DNA from: Gallionella sp.
GTDB taxonomy: Bacteria; Pseudomonadota; Gammaproteobacteria; Burkholderiales; Gallionellaceae
Direction of reading: 5' to 3'
DNA: 64,000 nucleotides
Assembly: GCA_028714895.1 (NCBI GenBank)
Contig: JAQTLM010000001.1
Span: 1 to 64,000, forward strand
Positions 17,749 to 27,492 of this stretch are shown here, piece by piece (the first letter of the stretch is position 1; each line of letters begins with the position of its first letter). The translations under genes and the position numbers were made by a program. The notes under the pieces were generated by a model. The model was not told the origin of the DNA and did not search any database. It saw only the letters and a program-made list of their open reading frames with translations.

Positions 17749-18687
17749 TCACAGCGGTACGGCAAAACCGAAGTGTTGCTGGAACTGCGCCTTGATTTCG
17801 TCGCGGGTCGGTGCGTGGTTCTGTCCGCCGCGGCTGGCGATCTTGAGCGTGCCGAGCAGCGAGGCCAGCCGTCCGGTGGTCTCCCAGTCCCAGCCCTGCT
17901 GGATGCCGTGCAACAGGCCGGCGCGATACGCGTCGCCGCAGCCGGTCGGGTCGAGCAGCGCAGTGGGTTTGGCGCAGGGGATCGCAATTTCCCTGCCGTC
18001 GGCGTAGATGATCGAGCCTTGTGCGCCGAGGGTCACGATGAAGGCGCGCGTCAATTTGGCGAGTTCCTCGATCTTCTTGCCGGTCTTGTCCTGCAACAGC
18101 TGCGCCTCGTAGTCGTTCACTGTCACATAGTCGGCCTGCTCGACGAAGCGCAGCAGCTCGTCGCCGCCGAACATCGGCATGCCCTGGCCCGGATCGAACA
18201 CCCAGGGAATACCCGCTTCGTGGAATTCGCGCGCGTGCTGCAACATCCCTTCGCGGCCGTCCGGCGAGACGATGCCGAGGCTGATGTCCGCTGCGTCGCC
18301 GACATGATTCTGCTCGGAAAAACTCATCGCGCCGGGATGGAAAGCGGTGATCTGGTTGTCGTCCAGATCGGTGGTGATGAATGCCTGTCCGGTAAAACTG
18401 TCCGGTACATGGCGGATGTGCTGCTGCGAAATGCCGAGTTTTTCCAGGCGCACCGCATAGCTGGCAAAGTCGTCCCCCACCGTCGCCATGATCAATGGCT
18501 GGGCGCCGAGCAGCTTCAGGTTATACGCGATGTTGCCCGCGCAGCCGCCGAACTCGCGGCGCATCTCCGGCACCAGGAACGCCACGTTCAGGATGTGAAT
18601 CTTCTCGGGCAGAATGTGTTTCTTGAATTGATCCTGAAACACCATGATGGTGTCGTAGGCCATCGAACCGCAAATCAGTGTGTGCAT
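17749..18687 (-). CDS. PfkB-family carbohydrate/nucleoside kinase
   Basis: The 312-residue protein begins HTLICGSMAYDTIMVFQDQF and contains the first PfkB signature in FGGCAGNIAYNLKLLGA. The second signature is LLDPTGCGDAYRAGLLHG near residue 247; its Asp is the catalytic base and GCGD forms the anion hole. Homologues of this subgroup in beta- and gammaproteobacteria are usually called adenosine kinase-like or simply carbohydrate kinase. Adenosine made by ahcY would be a logical substrate, but the two genes are 15 kb apart, so this is speculation. The start at 18687 faces away from the permease gene on the other strand. Confidence 0.85.
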   Translation of the reverse strand: MHTLICGSMAYDTIMVFQDQFKKHILPEKIHILNVAFLVPEMRREFGGCAGNIAYNLKLLGAQPLIMATVGDDFASYAVRLEKLGISQQHIRHVPDSFTGQAFITTDLDDNQITAFHPGAMSFSEQNHVGDAADISLGIVSPDGREGMLQHAREFHEAGIPWVFDPGQGMPMFGGDELLRFVEQADYVTVNDYEAQLLQDKTGKKIEELAKLTRAFIVTLGAQGSIIYADGREIAIPCAKPTALLDPTGCGDAYRAGLLHGIQQGWDWETTGRLASLLGTLKIASRGGQNHAPTRDEIKAQFQQHFGFAVPL

Positions 18688-18802
18688 CGCAAAACCTTGC
18701 TGGATTGAGAGGCGCGAATTGTATCATTTGGCTGGCGGTTGTTTGCTGCGGCGAACGGCGCGATGGTGCATAATCCCGCCACAAAAATACAGGGAGAGCC
18801 TC

Positions 18803-20215
18803 ATGCCGTTGCCGATATTCCGCACCAAGCCGATCAATGCCAATGACACCGCCTGCGATACCGGCCTGAAGAAATGCCTGACGGCATTCGATCTCACGCT
18901 GCTCGGCATCGGCGCGATCATCGGCACCGGCATCTTCGTGTTGACCGGCATCGCCGCCGCCAACCAGGCCGGCCCGGCGGTGGTGCTGTCGTTCGTCATC
19001 TCCGGCGTCGCCTGCGCCTTCGCCGCGCTGGCCTATGCGGAGCTGGCCGCCGCCGTGGGCGGCTGCGGCAGCGCTTATGGTTACAGCTATGTCGCGTTCG
19101 GCGAGATTGTCGCGTGGGTGATCGGCTGGATCTTGCTGCTGGAATACAGCGTGTCGGTGGCGGCGGTCGCCAACGGCTGGTCGGGTTATTTCAACAACGC
19201 GCTTTCCGCGATGGGCATGGGGTTGCCGGACATGCTCACCAAAGCGCCGGAGCTCGGCGGCATTATCAACCTTCCCGCCGCCGCCATCATCCTGATCCTG
19301 ATGGGGCTGCTGATCGTCGGCATCAAGCAGAGCGCGCAACTCAACACCGCGATGGTTTTCGTCAAGGTGCTGGCCATCGCCGTGTTCGTCGGCATCGCCG
19401 CATTCAACGTCGACCCGGCCAACTGGCATCCGTTCATGCCCTACGGCTGGTTCAACACCCTGCCCGACGGCAAGACCACCGGCGTGCTCGCGGGCGCCTC
19501 GCTGGTGTTCTTCGCCTATGTCGGTTTCGATGCCGTCTCGACGGCGGTGGAAGAAGCCAAAGACCCGCAACGCGACGTGCCGGTCGGCATCATCGCCTCG
19601 CTCGCCTTCTGCACCGTGATCTACATCATCGTGTCCGGCCTGCTGACCGGCATCGTGCCCTACACCGAACTCGGCGTTTCCTCGCCGGTTTCCCATGCGC
19701 TGCAACTGCTCGGCTACAAATGGGCTTCGGCGCTGGTCGCGACCGGCGTCATCGCGGGGCTGACCACCGTGATGCTGGTGCTTTACTATGGCCTCACCCG
19801 CATCATCCTGGCGATGTCGCGCGACGGCCTGATGTCACCGTTCCTGTCCAAGGTCGACCCCGAAAGAAAGACGCCGGTGCGCGTCATCGTCATCACCGGC
19901 ATCATCATGTCGCTGGCCGCCGGAATGTTCCCGCTCGGCGCATTGGCTGAGTTGGTCAACATCGGCACGCTGGCAGCCTTCGTGCTGGTCTGCCTCGGCG
20001 TCATCGTGATGCGCATCCGCCATCCGAACCTGCCGCGCCCGTTCAGGAACCCGTTCGGCCACCTGTTCCCGATACTCGGCATGATTTCCTGCGCGGGATT
20101 GATGGCCTTCCTGCCCGCCCAGACCTGGCTGCGTTTCCTCGTCTGGCTGAGCATCGGCCTGATCGTCTATTTCACCTATTCCATCCGCCACAGCAAACTG
20201 GCGGTGCACGACTAA
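18803..20215 (+). CDS. APC-superfamily amino acid permease (cationic amino acid transporter type)
   Basis: The 470-residue protein has about 12 transmembrane helices. The first helix contains GIGAIIGTGIFVLTGIAA, the substrate-binding G-x-G motif of the APC fold. Later segments such as FFAYVGFDAVSTAVEEAKDPQRD are typical of the CAT branch that imports arginine, lysine or other amino acids. I chose the ATG at 18803, with GGGAGAG eight bases upstream; the frame is open further upstream but is not family-like. It ends four bases from the convergent P-type ATPase gene, with no visible terminator between them. Confidence 0.88.
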   Translation: MPLPIFRTKPINANDTACDTGLKKCLTAFDLTLLGIGAIIGTGIFVLTGIAAANQAGPAVVLSFVISGVACAFAALAYAELAAAVGGCGSAYGYSYVAFGEIVAWVIGWILLLEYSVSVAAVANGWSGYFNNALSAMGMGLPDMLTKAPELGGIINLPAAAIILILMGLLIVGIKQSAQLNTAMVFVKVLAIAVFVGIAAFNVDPANWHPFMPYGWFNTLPDGKTTGVLAGASLVFFAYVGFDAVSTAVEEAKDPQRDVPVGIIASLAFCTVIYIIVSGLLTGIVPYTELGVSSPVSHALQLLGYKWASALVATGVIAGLTTVMLVLYYGLTRIILAMSRDGLMSPFLSKVDPERKTPVRVIVITGIIMSLAAGMFPLGALAELVNIGTLAAFVLVCLGVIVMRIRHPNLPRPFRNPFGHLFPILGMISCAGLMAFLPAQTWLRFLVWLSIGLIVYFTYSIRHSKLAVHD

Positions 20216-20219
20216 CGAG

Positions 20220-22937
20220 CTATTTTCTGCGCCTGAACCACGCCTTCTCGATTTCCACCGCAACAAACAGCGCAACCCCGAACAGTAGGATGCGCCACCA
20301 CGCCACGGCATCGATGGCGGCGGTGCCGAACAGTTGCTGGAATAACGGGGCGTAGGTGAACAGTGCTTGCAGCGCTACCACGGCGAATATCGAGATGAGT
20401 ACCGGACGCGATTCGGCGAAACCGCGCAGGCTGTGGGACGGCGCGAGCAGGAAGCGGCAGTTGAACAGGTAGAAGATTTCGCCCATCACCAGCGCGTTTA
20501 CTGCCACCGTGCGCGCCGTCTCGATGCTTTCGCCGCGTGCCTGTTCCCAGAGAAAAAATCCCAGCGCGCCGGCCACCACCAGGCAGGACACGAAAAATAC
20601 GCGCCATAACAGGAAGGCATTGAGCAGCGGCTCCGCCGGATCGCGCGGCGGGCGGCTCATCACGCCCGCTTCGGAAGGTTCGAAAGCCAGCGCCAGCGAC
20701 AGCGTGACGGCGGTGACCATGTTCACCCACAGGATCTGCACCGGTGTGATCGGCAAGGTCAGGCCGAGGAAGATCGCCGCGATGATCACCATCGCCTCGC
20801 CGCCGTTGGTCGGCAGGACGAACACGAGGGATTTTCTCAGGTTGTCGTAGACGGTGCGTCCCTCTTCCACCGCAGCGGCGATAGAGGCGAAGTTGTCGTC
20901 GGCCAGCACCATTTCGGCGGCTTCCTTGGCCGCCTCGGTGCCCTTGCGTCCCATCGCCACACCGACATCGGCGCGCTTCAGCGCGGGGGCATCGTTCACG
21001 CCGTCACCGGTCATCGCTACTACTTCGCCATTGGCCTGCAAAGCCTGCACCAGTGCGAGTTTGTGCTCCGGGCTGGCGCGGGCAAAGATGTCTGCCCTAA
21101 TTACCGCGACGCGCAATGCCGCCGCATCCATGCGCTCGATTTCCGCGCCGGTCAGCGCGCCGTCCGCCACAAGGCCGAAGCGCGCGCCGATGGCGCATGC
21201 AGTATCGAGATGGTCACCGGTGATCATCTTCACATCAATGCCTGCCGCACGGCAGCGCGCGACGGCGAGCAACGCTTCATCACGCGGCGGGTCGCCGATG
21301 GCAAATACGCCGAGCAGCGAGTATCCATCTCGCACGTCGGTCAGGCTGAGTTCGCGTTGTTCGCTGGCAGCCGGGCGCATCGCTACAGCGAGCAGACGCA
21401 ATCCCTGCCGTGCCGCATCCTGCATCGCTTGCTGCCAATAAGCGTGACGCAACGGGCGGTCCTCGCCGTCGGCACGCTCGGCGCCGCACACTTCCATGAT
21501 TCGCTCCGGCGCGCCCTTGAGGAAAATGAAGCCGTGCCCTTCCAAGTCGTGATGCAGCGTGGCCATGAAACGGTGCTGCGATTCAAACGGGATATGGTCG
21601 GTGCGGCGCAGCGCCTCGCGTTCGAAAGCCAGATCAAGTCCGGTCTTGGCCGCCAGCGTGAGCAGCGCGCCTTCGGTCGGGTCGCCTTCGATGTGCCATT
21701 CCGCGCCGGAAACGGGATGCGTATGCAGTTCCGCGTCGTTGCACAACAGCGCGGCACGCCCCAGATCGGCCAGTTCCGGGTAGTCTTCGACAAACACTTC
21801 GCGCCCGGCGACGGAGAAACCGCCATGCGGCGAATAACCGCTGCCGCTGACCTCGAACACGCGATCTGCGGTGAGGATGCGTTGCACGGTCATCTCATTC
21901 CGGGTCAGCGTGCCGGTCTTGTCGGAGCAGATCACGGACACCGAGCCGAGCGTCTCCACTGCGGGGAGTTGCCGGATGATGGCGTTGCGTTTGGCCATGC
22001 GCTGCACGCCGATGGCGAGCACGATGGTCATGATGGCAGGCAATCCTTCCGGGATTGCGGCCACGGCTATGCCAACGGCGGCAAAGAACATTTCCGGCCA
22101 ATCGTAGCCGCGTATCCATACGCCGAAGGAAAAAGTCAGCGCAGCCAGCAACAGGATGGCGGCGGTCAATTGTTGGCCGAAGCGTGCCATCTGGCGCAGC
22201 AGCGGTGTTTCAAGGCTGGTCACTGCGGCGATCAGACCGCTGATGCGGCCGATTTCGGTCGCCGCGCCGGTGGCGACCACTACACCGCGCGCCTGCCCAT
22301 ATACCACCAGCGTGCCGGAGTAAGCCATGCAACTGCGGTCACCGGTCACGGCATGCGCATCGACTGCCGCAATGTCTTTTTCCACTGGCTCAGATTCGCC
22401 GGTCAGCGCGGCTTCCTCGACACGTAACTGGCGCGTTTCGATCAGGCGCAAATCGGCGGGGACTTTGTCGCCCGAAGACAGCAGCACCATGTCGCCGACT
22501 ACTAATTGTTCTGCCGGAATCTCGCGCCGCTGCCCGTTGCGCAATACCGAGGCATTCAGCGACAACATGTTGCGGATCGCATCCAGCGCATGTTCCGCCT
22601 TGCCTTCCTGAATGACGCCGATGATGGCGTTGATCAGTACCACGCCGACGATCACGCCGCAGTCCACCCAGTGGATGAGCAGCGCGGTGATCAGCGCGGA
22701 AGCCAGCAATACATAGATCAGCACGTTGTGGAACTGGCGTGCAAAGCGCATCGGCAAGCTGTCGCGCCCGGCAGCAGGCAGGCGGTTCGGGCCGTATTGC
22801 TGCAAGCGTTGCGCCGCTTCGTCCGGTGACAGTCCTGCATGATCCGCAGCCAGTGCGCGTAACACTTCCTGCGCTGGCAGGCTGTGCCAATTGGTGGAAT
22901 GTTCGGGGTGCGCGATGGGGTTAATGGTTTTGTTCAT
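20220..22937 (-). CDS. P2-type cation-transporting ATPase
   Basis: The 905-residue protein has a cation-ATPase N-terminal region (TNWHSLPAQEVLRAL). An actuator loop contains LTGESEPVEKD and the fourth-helix motif is AAIPEGLPAIMT. The phosphorylation site is DKTGTLT near residue 338 and the hinge is MTGDGVNDAPALKRADVG. The PEGL motif in place of CPC or SPC places it among P2 pumps (Ca2+, Mg2+ or Na+/K+ type) and not among heavy-metal pumps. The ion cannot be assigned by eye. Start 22937 (MNKTINPIAH) follows GAGGGTGGGA; a GTG two codons earlier is possible. It is a single gene, convergent with the permease. Confidence 0.88.
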   Translation of the reverse strand: MNKTINPIAHPEHSTNWHSLPAQEVLRALAADHAGLSPDEAAQRLQQYGPNRLPAAGRDSLPMRFARQFHNVLIYVLLASALITALLIHWVDCGVIVGVVLINAIIGVIQEGKAEHALDAIRNMLSLNASVLRNGQRREIPAEQLVVGDMVLLSSGDKVPADLRLIETRQLRVEEAALTGESEPVEKDIAAVDAHAVTGDRSCMAYSGTLVVYGQARGVVVATGAATEIGRISGLIAAVTSLETPLLRQMARFGQQLTAAILLLAALTFSFGVWIRGYDWPEMFFAAVGIAVAAIPEGLPAIMTIVLAIGVQRMAKRNAIIRQLPAVETLGSVSVICSDKTGTLTRNEMTVQRILTADRVFEVSGSGYSPHGGFSVAGREVFVEDYPELADLGRAALLCNDAELHTHPVSGAEWHIEGDPTEGALLTLAAKTGLDLAFEREALRRTDHIPFESQHRFMATLHHDLEGHGFIFLKGAPERIMEVCGAERADGEDRPLRHAYWQQAMQDAARQGLRLLAVAMRPAASEQRELSLTDVRDGYSLLGVFAIGDPPRDEALLAVARCRAAGIDVKMITGDHLDTACAIGARFGLVADGALTGAEIERMDAAALRVAVIRADIFARASPEHKLALVQALQANGEVVAMTGDGVNDAPALKRADVGVAMGRKGTEAAKEAAEMVLADDNFASIAAAVEEGRTVYDNLRKSLVFVLPTNGGEAMVIIAAIFLGLTLPITPVQILWVNMVTAVTLSLALAFEPSEAGVMSRPPRDPAEPLLNAFLLWRVFFVSCLVVAGALGFFLWEQARGESIETARTVAVNALVMGEIFYLFNCRFLLAPSHSLRGFAESRPVLISIFAVVALQALFTYAPLFQQLFGTAAIDAVAWWRILLFGVALFVAVEIEKAWFRRRK

Positions 22938-23051
22938 TCCCACCCTCGAAGCTGATGCGGTGAACAGATCAAATGGTGATACATGCCTGGCGGCACTTTT
23001 TCACCTTGCCGCTATTATGGCCGCGCTATAGAAGGCAGCTTCTTGCGCCGG

Positions 23052-23507
23052 TTAATGGCTGATGCGTGTTACACCGCTGCCCGTCAGTACGCGCACCCTG
23101 TCACCGGGTTGAAATTTTTCATCCCCTGACTGGGTTACCGCGATCAGCCTGCCGTCGTCGAATTTAACGGTGATTTCCATGGCGGTTTGGCGGGTTGCGC
23201 CTTCTTCGATGGCAGAGCCCGCTACTCCTCCTGCCACAGCGCCCAGCACGGCGCCTACCGAACTGCCCTTGCCGCCGCCGACATTGCTGCCGCCGATGCC
23301 GCCCACTATCGCTCCCGCTGCCGTGCCGACGGACGATTTGGTGCCTTCGATCAGCACCTCGCGCACGCTTTCCACGGTGGCCATGCGCACATCCTCGACC
23401 TGCCGCGCCTGGTCGCGGCTGTAAGTCGAGCCGGACATCCCGGAAGCGCAGCCCGCAAGGGCGGCGATAGTCAGTAATAGAGCGGTTGCTTTGCCGAGGT
23501 TAAACAT
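23052..23507 (-). CDS. Glycine-zipper outer membrane lipoprotein, SlyB/Pcp-like
   Basis: The 151-residue product begins MFNLGKATALLLTIAALAGC, an ideal lipoprotein signal with LAGC as the lipobox. A conserved stretch VEDVRMATVESVREVLIEG follows, then a Gly-zipper (GAIVGGIGGSNVGG, GAVLGAVAGGVAG) and a small C-terminal domain ending GDRVRVLTGSGVTRISH. It is a paralogue of the protein at 17174-17644 and more typical of SlyB. The start at 23507 sits behind AAAGGGATCTCC. It should be anchored in the outer membrane. It is a single gene between the P-type ATPase and the glycine cleavage operon. Confidence 0.87.
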   Translation of the reverse strand: MFNLGKATALLLTIAALAGCASGMSGSTYSRDQARQVEDVRMATVESVREVLIEGTKSSVGTAAGAIVGGIGGSNVGGGKGSSVGAVLGAVAGGVAGSAIEEGATRQTAMEITVKFDDGRLIAVTQSGDEKFQPGDRVRVLTGSGVTRISH

Positions 23508-23538
23508 GGAGATCCCTTTCATAAAGTAACGCCAAGCG

Positions 23539-24990
23539 TCAGCCGTTAGACTTCCACGTCAAGTCAAGTTCCCGCGCGGCCTTCACGTCGTCGAGGCGGC
23601 GCACCGGCATGGTGTGCGGCGCGCCCTTCACCAGTTCCGGCGTGGCGTAGGCCTCGTCGCGGATTTCCTTCATAGCGGCGACGAAGCCGTCCAGCGTTTC
23701 CTTCGATTCGGTCTCGGTCGGTTCGATCAGCAGGCATTCCGGCACCAGCATCGGGAAGTAGGTGGTGGGCGGATGGAAGCCCTTGTCCAGCAGGCGCTTC
23801 GCCACGTCCATCGCGGAGATACCGGTGGCATCCTTGAGCGGTTTCATCGAGATAATGAACTCGTGGCTGGCGCGGCGTTGCGGGAACGCGACGGTGAAGC
23901 CGGCCTTGTGCAGTTCCGCCATCAGGTAGTTGGCATTCAGCGTGGCGAATTCCGCGACGCGGTGCATGCCTTCCGCGCCGAGCATGCGCGCATACACGTA
24001 GGCGCGCAGCAGGATGCCGATGTTGCCGCTGAAGGCGGACAGGTGGCCGATGGATTGCGGCAAATCTTTTTCGGTGAGGTAACGGTAGGCATCATCCTGT
24101 TTTGCGACTACCGGCAGCGGCAGGAACGGCAGCAGGCGTTGTGCCACGCCCACCGCGCCCGCGCCCGGCCCGCCGCCGCCGTGCGGCGTGGAGAAGGTCT
24201 TGTGCAAATTCATGTGGATCACGTCGAAGCCCATGTCGCCGGGCTTGACCTTGCCGAGGATCGCATTCAGGTTCGCGCCGTCGTAATACAGCAGGCCGCC
24301 CGCGTCGTGGATAATTTTCTGGATCGCCTGGATCTGTTTCTCGAATACGCCCAGCGTGGACGGGTTGGTCAGCATCAGCCCGGCGGTCTGCGGGCCGGTG
24401 GCAGCGCGCAACGCATCGAGGTCGACGTCGCCGTTCGCGTCGGTCGGAATTTCCTTTACGGTGTAGCCGCACATCACGGCGGTGGCCGGGTTGGTGCCGT
24501 GCGCCGCATCCGGCACGATGATCTCGGTGCGCGCCGTGTCGCCGCGCGCGTCGTGGTAGGCGCGGATCATCGCGATGCCGGCGAATTCGCCCTGTGCGCC
24601 GGCCATCGGCATCAGTGAAACACCGGCCATGCCGGCCACATCTTTGAGGATTTCCTGCAAATCATGCAGGCAGGCCAGCACGCCCTGCCCGGTGGATTCC
24701 GGCGCGAGCGGATGGCGCGCGAGAAAGTTCGGCAGCATCGCCAGCGTGTTGCAGGCGCGCGGGTTGTATTTCATCGTGCAGGAGCCGAGCGGATAGAAAT
24801 GCGTGTCGATCGAAAAGTTCTTCTGCGACAGCCGGGTGTAATGGCGCACCACGTCCATTTCCGAGGCTTCCGGCAGCAGCGGTTGATTTGTGCGCAGCAA
24901 TGCGGCCGGGATGCCGCTGATTGCGGCGGCATGATGCGGAGCCTGTGCCGCATTGCGGCGGCCGGGATGGGAGCGTTCAAAAATTAACAT
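23539..24990 (-). CDS. gcvPB: Glycine dehydrogenase (decarboxylating) subunit 2
   Basis: GcvPB is the PLP-carrying half of the split P-protein, which decarboxylates glycine and passes the methylamine group to the lipoyl arm of GcvH. The protein (483 residues) has the PLP-lysine region [18 protein letters not shown] near residue 264 and [13 protein letters not shown] further upstream. Start 24990 ([10 protein letters not shown]) is preferred, since AAGG lies about 10 bases upstream and family alignment begins close by. It is the last gene of the gcvT-gcvH-gcvPA-tpx-gcvPB run. A palindrome with a nested 51-nt hairpin separates it from tpx, so its expression may differ from that of the upstream genes. 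Confidence 0.95.
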   Translation of the reverse strand: MLIFERSHPGRRNAAQAPHHAAAISGIPAALLRTNQPLLPEASEMDVVRHYTRLSQKNFSIDTHFYPLGSCTMKYNPRACNTLAMLPNFLARHPLAPESTGQGVLACLHDLQEILKDVAGMAGVSLMPMAGAQGEFAGIAMIRAYHDARGDTARTEIIVPDAAHGTNPATAVMCGYTVKEIPTDANGDVDLDALRAATGPQTAGLMLTNPSTLGVFEKQIQAIQKIIHDAGGLLYYDGANLNAILGKVKPGDMGFDVIHMNLHKTFSTPHGGGGPGAGAVGVAQRLLPFLPLPVVAKQDDAYRYLTEKDLPQSIGHLSAFSGNIGILLRAYVYARMLGAEGMHRVAEFATLNANYLMAELHKAGFTVAFPQRRASHEFIISMKPLKDATGISAMDVAKRLLDKGFHPPTTYFPMLVPECLLIEPTETESKETLDGFVAAMKEIRDEAYATPELVKGAPHTMPVRRLDDVKAARELDLTWKSNG

Positions 24991-25015
24991 AAAAATACCT
25001 TGGAAATTCAAATTC

Positions 25016-25092
25016 CGTCATTCCCGCGCATAACCAGCGACTTTGTTGGCGTAATTTGCCAGCTTAGTCGGTTTCATCAGGCGGGAATGACG
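25016..25092. repeat. Palindrome (CGTCATTCCCGC arms) with a nested 51-nt family hairpin, copy 1
   Basis: CGTCATTCCCGC at 25016-25027 is the exact reverse complement of GCGGGAATGACG at 25081-25092. The loop between them (25029-25078) holds copy 1 of a hairpin found at three other places: TAACCAGCGACTTTGTTGGC, a loop, then GCCAGCTTAGTC. The outer ends of the nested hairpin are the most degraded of the four copies. It lies between tpx and gcvPB. Confidence 0.75.
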
Positions 25093-25100
25093 AAGCAAAA

Positions 25101-25610
25101 TTAAATAGCCTGCAATGCGGCCAGCGCCGCATCGTAATTCGGTTCGTTTTTGATCTCGCTGACCAGTTCGGTATAGCGCACCACGTTGTTGCCATCCAGT
25201 ACGATCACGGCGCGAGCCGCGAGTCCGGCCAGCACGCCGCTGGCGATTTTCACGCCGTAGTTGCGCAGGAACTCGCGGCCGCGCATCACGGACAGGTTGA
25301 CCACGTTGTCCAGCCCTTCGCTGGCGCAGAAACGCGCCATCGCAAACGGCAAGTCGGCGGAGATGGTTATCACCACGGCATTGGTCAGGCTGCTGGCAAC
25401 CTGGTTGAAGCGTCGCTCGGAAGCCTGGCAGGTCGGCGTGTCCAGGCTGGGGACGATGTTCAGCACCTTGCGCTTGTTGCCGAAGCTGTCCAGCGTGATG
25501 TCCTTCAGATCCTTGCTCACCAGCGAGAAGGCCGGTGCGGTTTGTCCCACTTTGGGGAAGTCGCCGTTCAGTTGCACGGGGTTGCCGCCGAGTGTCGTAC
25601 TGTGTGCCAT
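25101..25610 (-). CDS. tpx: Thiol peroxidase
   Basis: Tpx is an atypical 2-Cys peroxiredoxin that reduces hydroperoxides with electrons from thioredoxin. The 169-residue product has the active site [15 protein letters not shown], with peroxidatic Cys in TPTC, and the resolving Cys in [11 protein letters not shown]. The start at 25610 ([10 protein letters not shown]) has GGGAGAA upstream; the frame open to 25715 lies inside gcvPA and is not used. Its placement between gcvPA and gcvPB is unusual. Only about 20 bases separate it from gcvPA, so it is probably cotranscribed from the glycine riboswitch promoter. Confidence 0.95.
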   Translation of the reverse strand: MAHSTTLGGNPVQLNGDFPKVGQTAPAFSLVSKDLKDITLDSFGNKRKVLNIVPSLDTPTCQASERRFNQVASSLTNAVVITISADLPFAMARFCASEGLDNVVNLSVMRGREFLRNYGVKIASGVLAGLAARAVIVLDGNNVVRYTELVSEIKNEPNYDAALAALQAI

Positions 25611-25629
25611 GTCGTTCTCCCTGGTGAAG

Positions 25630-26982
25630 TTAGTGAAGTGCGTGGCGTAACGCCGCCACATAGCGTTGCAAATCCTCGCCGGTCTTGGTTTCGGTGGCAC
25701 ACACCAGAATCGCATTACCCAACTGCGGGTAGTGCGGTTGCAGGTCGAAGCCGCCCGTTACACCTTGCTCGGTCATGCTGTTCAGCACTTTGGCGGAAGA
25801 ATCGGGCAAATGCAAGGCCACCTCATGGAAATGCGGCGCGCTGAACAAGCGCTTCACACCTTGCATGCCGCTTGCCTGTACCGTGAGGGCTTGCGTGTTT
25901 GCATGCGAGGCCGCGGCGGCGCGGCGCAGTCCGTCCACACCGAGCAACGCCATGTGGATGGTCGCTGCCGTTACCATCAGTCCCTGGTTGCTGCAAATGT
26001 TGGAAGTCGCCTTGGCGCGGCGGATATGCTGTTCGCGCGCCTGCAGCGTCAGCGTGAAGCCTTGCTTGCCGTCCAGATCCACGGTACGACCGATGATGCG
26101 CCCCGGCATCTGGCGCACCAGCGCCTGCTTGCAGCACATGAAACCGAAATACGGGCCGCCGCTGGACAGCGGCGCACCGAGCGGCTGGCCGTCGCCTACT
26201 GCAATGTCCGCGCCTTTTTCCGACCACTGTCCTGGAGCCTTGAGCAAAGCCAGCGTCAGCGGATTTACCAGCGCAATGGCCAGTGCGCCTTGCGCATGCG
26301 CCCAGGCGGTCAGCGTATCGACATCTTCCAGCGCGCCAAAGAAATTCGGCTGCGGTATCACCAGTGCGGCGATGTCACCGCCCGCATGTTGCTGTAAGGC
26401 GTAGAAGTCGGTGGTGCCGGTCGCGATGTCGAATGGAATTTCCACCAGTTCGATGTTTTGCAGCTTGACGATGCTGCGCGCGACGCTGCGGTACAACGGG
26501 TTGACCGTAACGGGCAACAGCACGCGGCGCGAGGATTTATGTGAACGAACCGCCATCAGGATCGCCTCGGCCAATGCGGACGCGCCGTCGTACAGGCTGG
26601 CGTTGGATGCATCCATGCCGGTCAGCGACGCGATCATGGTCTGGTATTCGTACAGCACTTGCAGCGTGCCCTGGCTGGCTTCGGCCTGGTACGGCGTGTA
26701 CGCGGTATAGAACTCGCCGCGTGTGGCGATCTCCCAGACTGCGGCGGGGATGTGGTGTTCGTAGGCGCCCGCGCCGATGAAGTTGAGCGGCCGGACATCC
26801 TGCGCGGCGCGCTCGCGCATCAGGCGTGTTACCTGCATCTCGTTCAGACCGTCGCCGATAGCGGTCAGCTTGCCGCTTTTCAAGGCGGCGGGAATTTCGT
26901 CAAACAGCGCGTCGATATTTTTTGCGCCGATGCTGGCGAGCATGGACTGGATGTCCTGCTCGGTGTGGGGAATGAAGGGCAT
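25630..26982 (-). CDS. gcvPA: Glycine dehydrogenase (decarboxylating) subunit 1
   Basis: GcvPA is the N-terminal half of the split P-protein and pairs with GcvPB. The 450-residue product starts [20 protein letters not shown] and contains [35 protein letters not shown] and [10 protein letters not shown], all characteristic of this subunit. It has no PLP lysine of its own, as expected. It lies downstream of gcvH, separated by a palindromic stretch of heptamer repeats, and is followed by tpx and gcvPB. The length equals the family norm. Confidence 0.95.
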   Translation of the reverse strand: MPFIPHTEQDIQSMLASIGAKNIDALFDEIPAALKSGKLTAIGDGLNEMQVTRLMRERAAQDVRPLNFIGAGAYEHHIPAAVWEIATRGEFYTAYTPYQAEASQGTLQVLYEYQTMIASLTGMDASNASLYDGASALAEAILMAVRSHKSSRRVLLPVTVNPLYRSVARSIVKLQNIELVEIPFDIATGTTDFYALQQHAGGDIAALVIPQPNFFGALEDVDTLTAWAHAQGALAIALVNPLTLALLKAPGQWSEKGADIAVGDGQPLGAPLSSGGPYFGFMCCKQALVRQMPGRIIGRTVDLDGKQGFTLTLQAREQHIRRAKATSNICSNQGLMVTAATIHMALLGVDGLRRAAAASHANTQALTVQASGMQGVKRLFSAPHFHEVALHLPDSSAKVLNSMTEQGVTGGFDLQPHYPQLGNAILVCATETKTGEDLQRYVAALRHALH

Positions 26983-26989
26983 GTCGATC

Positions 26990-27066
26990 CTCAGGATTGA
27001 GGATCGAGGAGCTAGGATCGAAAAGCGGTTTTCTCTCGCTCCTCAATCCTCGCTCCTCGATCCTGA
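26990..27066. repeat. Degenerate heptamer tandem repeats forming a palindrome
   Basis: The left arm reads in steps of seven (TCAGGAT, TGAGGAT, CGAGGAG, CTAGGAT, CGAAAAG). The right arm likewise reads CTCCTCA, ATCCTCG, CTCCTCG, ATCCTGA. The two arms are complementary and could fold in the mRNA between gcvH and gcvPA. Similar heptamer arrays are known as STRR sequences in cyanobacteria; here the relation is only by form. Confidence 0.6.
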
Positions 27067-27067
27067 T

Positions 27068-27469
27068 TTAATGTGCTTCGCTATCGACGACGGCCTGGTA
27101 CGCCGCCGCATCCATCAGCGCGGCCAGATCAGCCGCATTGTCCGGTTTCATCTTGAACATCCATGCTGCATACGGGTCGGTGTTGATGGCTTCCGGCGCG
27201 CTGTCCAGTTCGCCGTTCACCGCCGTTACTTCACCACTCACCGGCGCGTACACGTCCGCGGCGGCCTTGACCGATTCCACGACCGCGCATTCTTCCTTGG
27301 CCTTGAGCTTGCGCCCCACTGCAGGTGTTTCGACAAATACCATGTCGCCCAGCAGTTCCTGTGCGTGCTGGGTGATGCCGATGCTGATGGTGCCGTCGGC
27401 TTCGCTCTTGACCCATTCGTGGGAGGCGGTGTATTTCAAATTACTTGGCAAGTTTGCTGGGTTGCTCAT
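27068..27469 (-). CDS. gcvH: Glycine cleavage system H protein
   Basis: GcvH is the small lipoyl-carrying shuttle between the P, T and L proteins. The 133-residue product starts [20 protein letters not shown] and has the lipoylation site in [19 protein letters not shown], whose Lys near residue 69 carries the lipoyl group. Length and motif match the family (about 129 residues in E. coli). It sits 23 bases after gcvT and before gcvPA. Confidence 0.96.
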   Translation of the reverse strand: MSNPANLPSNLKYTASHEWVKSEADGTISIGITQHAQELLGDMVFVETPAVGRKLKAKEECAVVESVKAAADVYAPVSGEVTAVNGELDSAPEAINTDPYAAWMFKMKPDNAADLAALMDAAAYQAVVDSEAH

Positions 27470-27492
27470 GGTCTGTCCTTAGAAAGAAGAAA

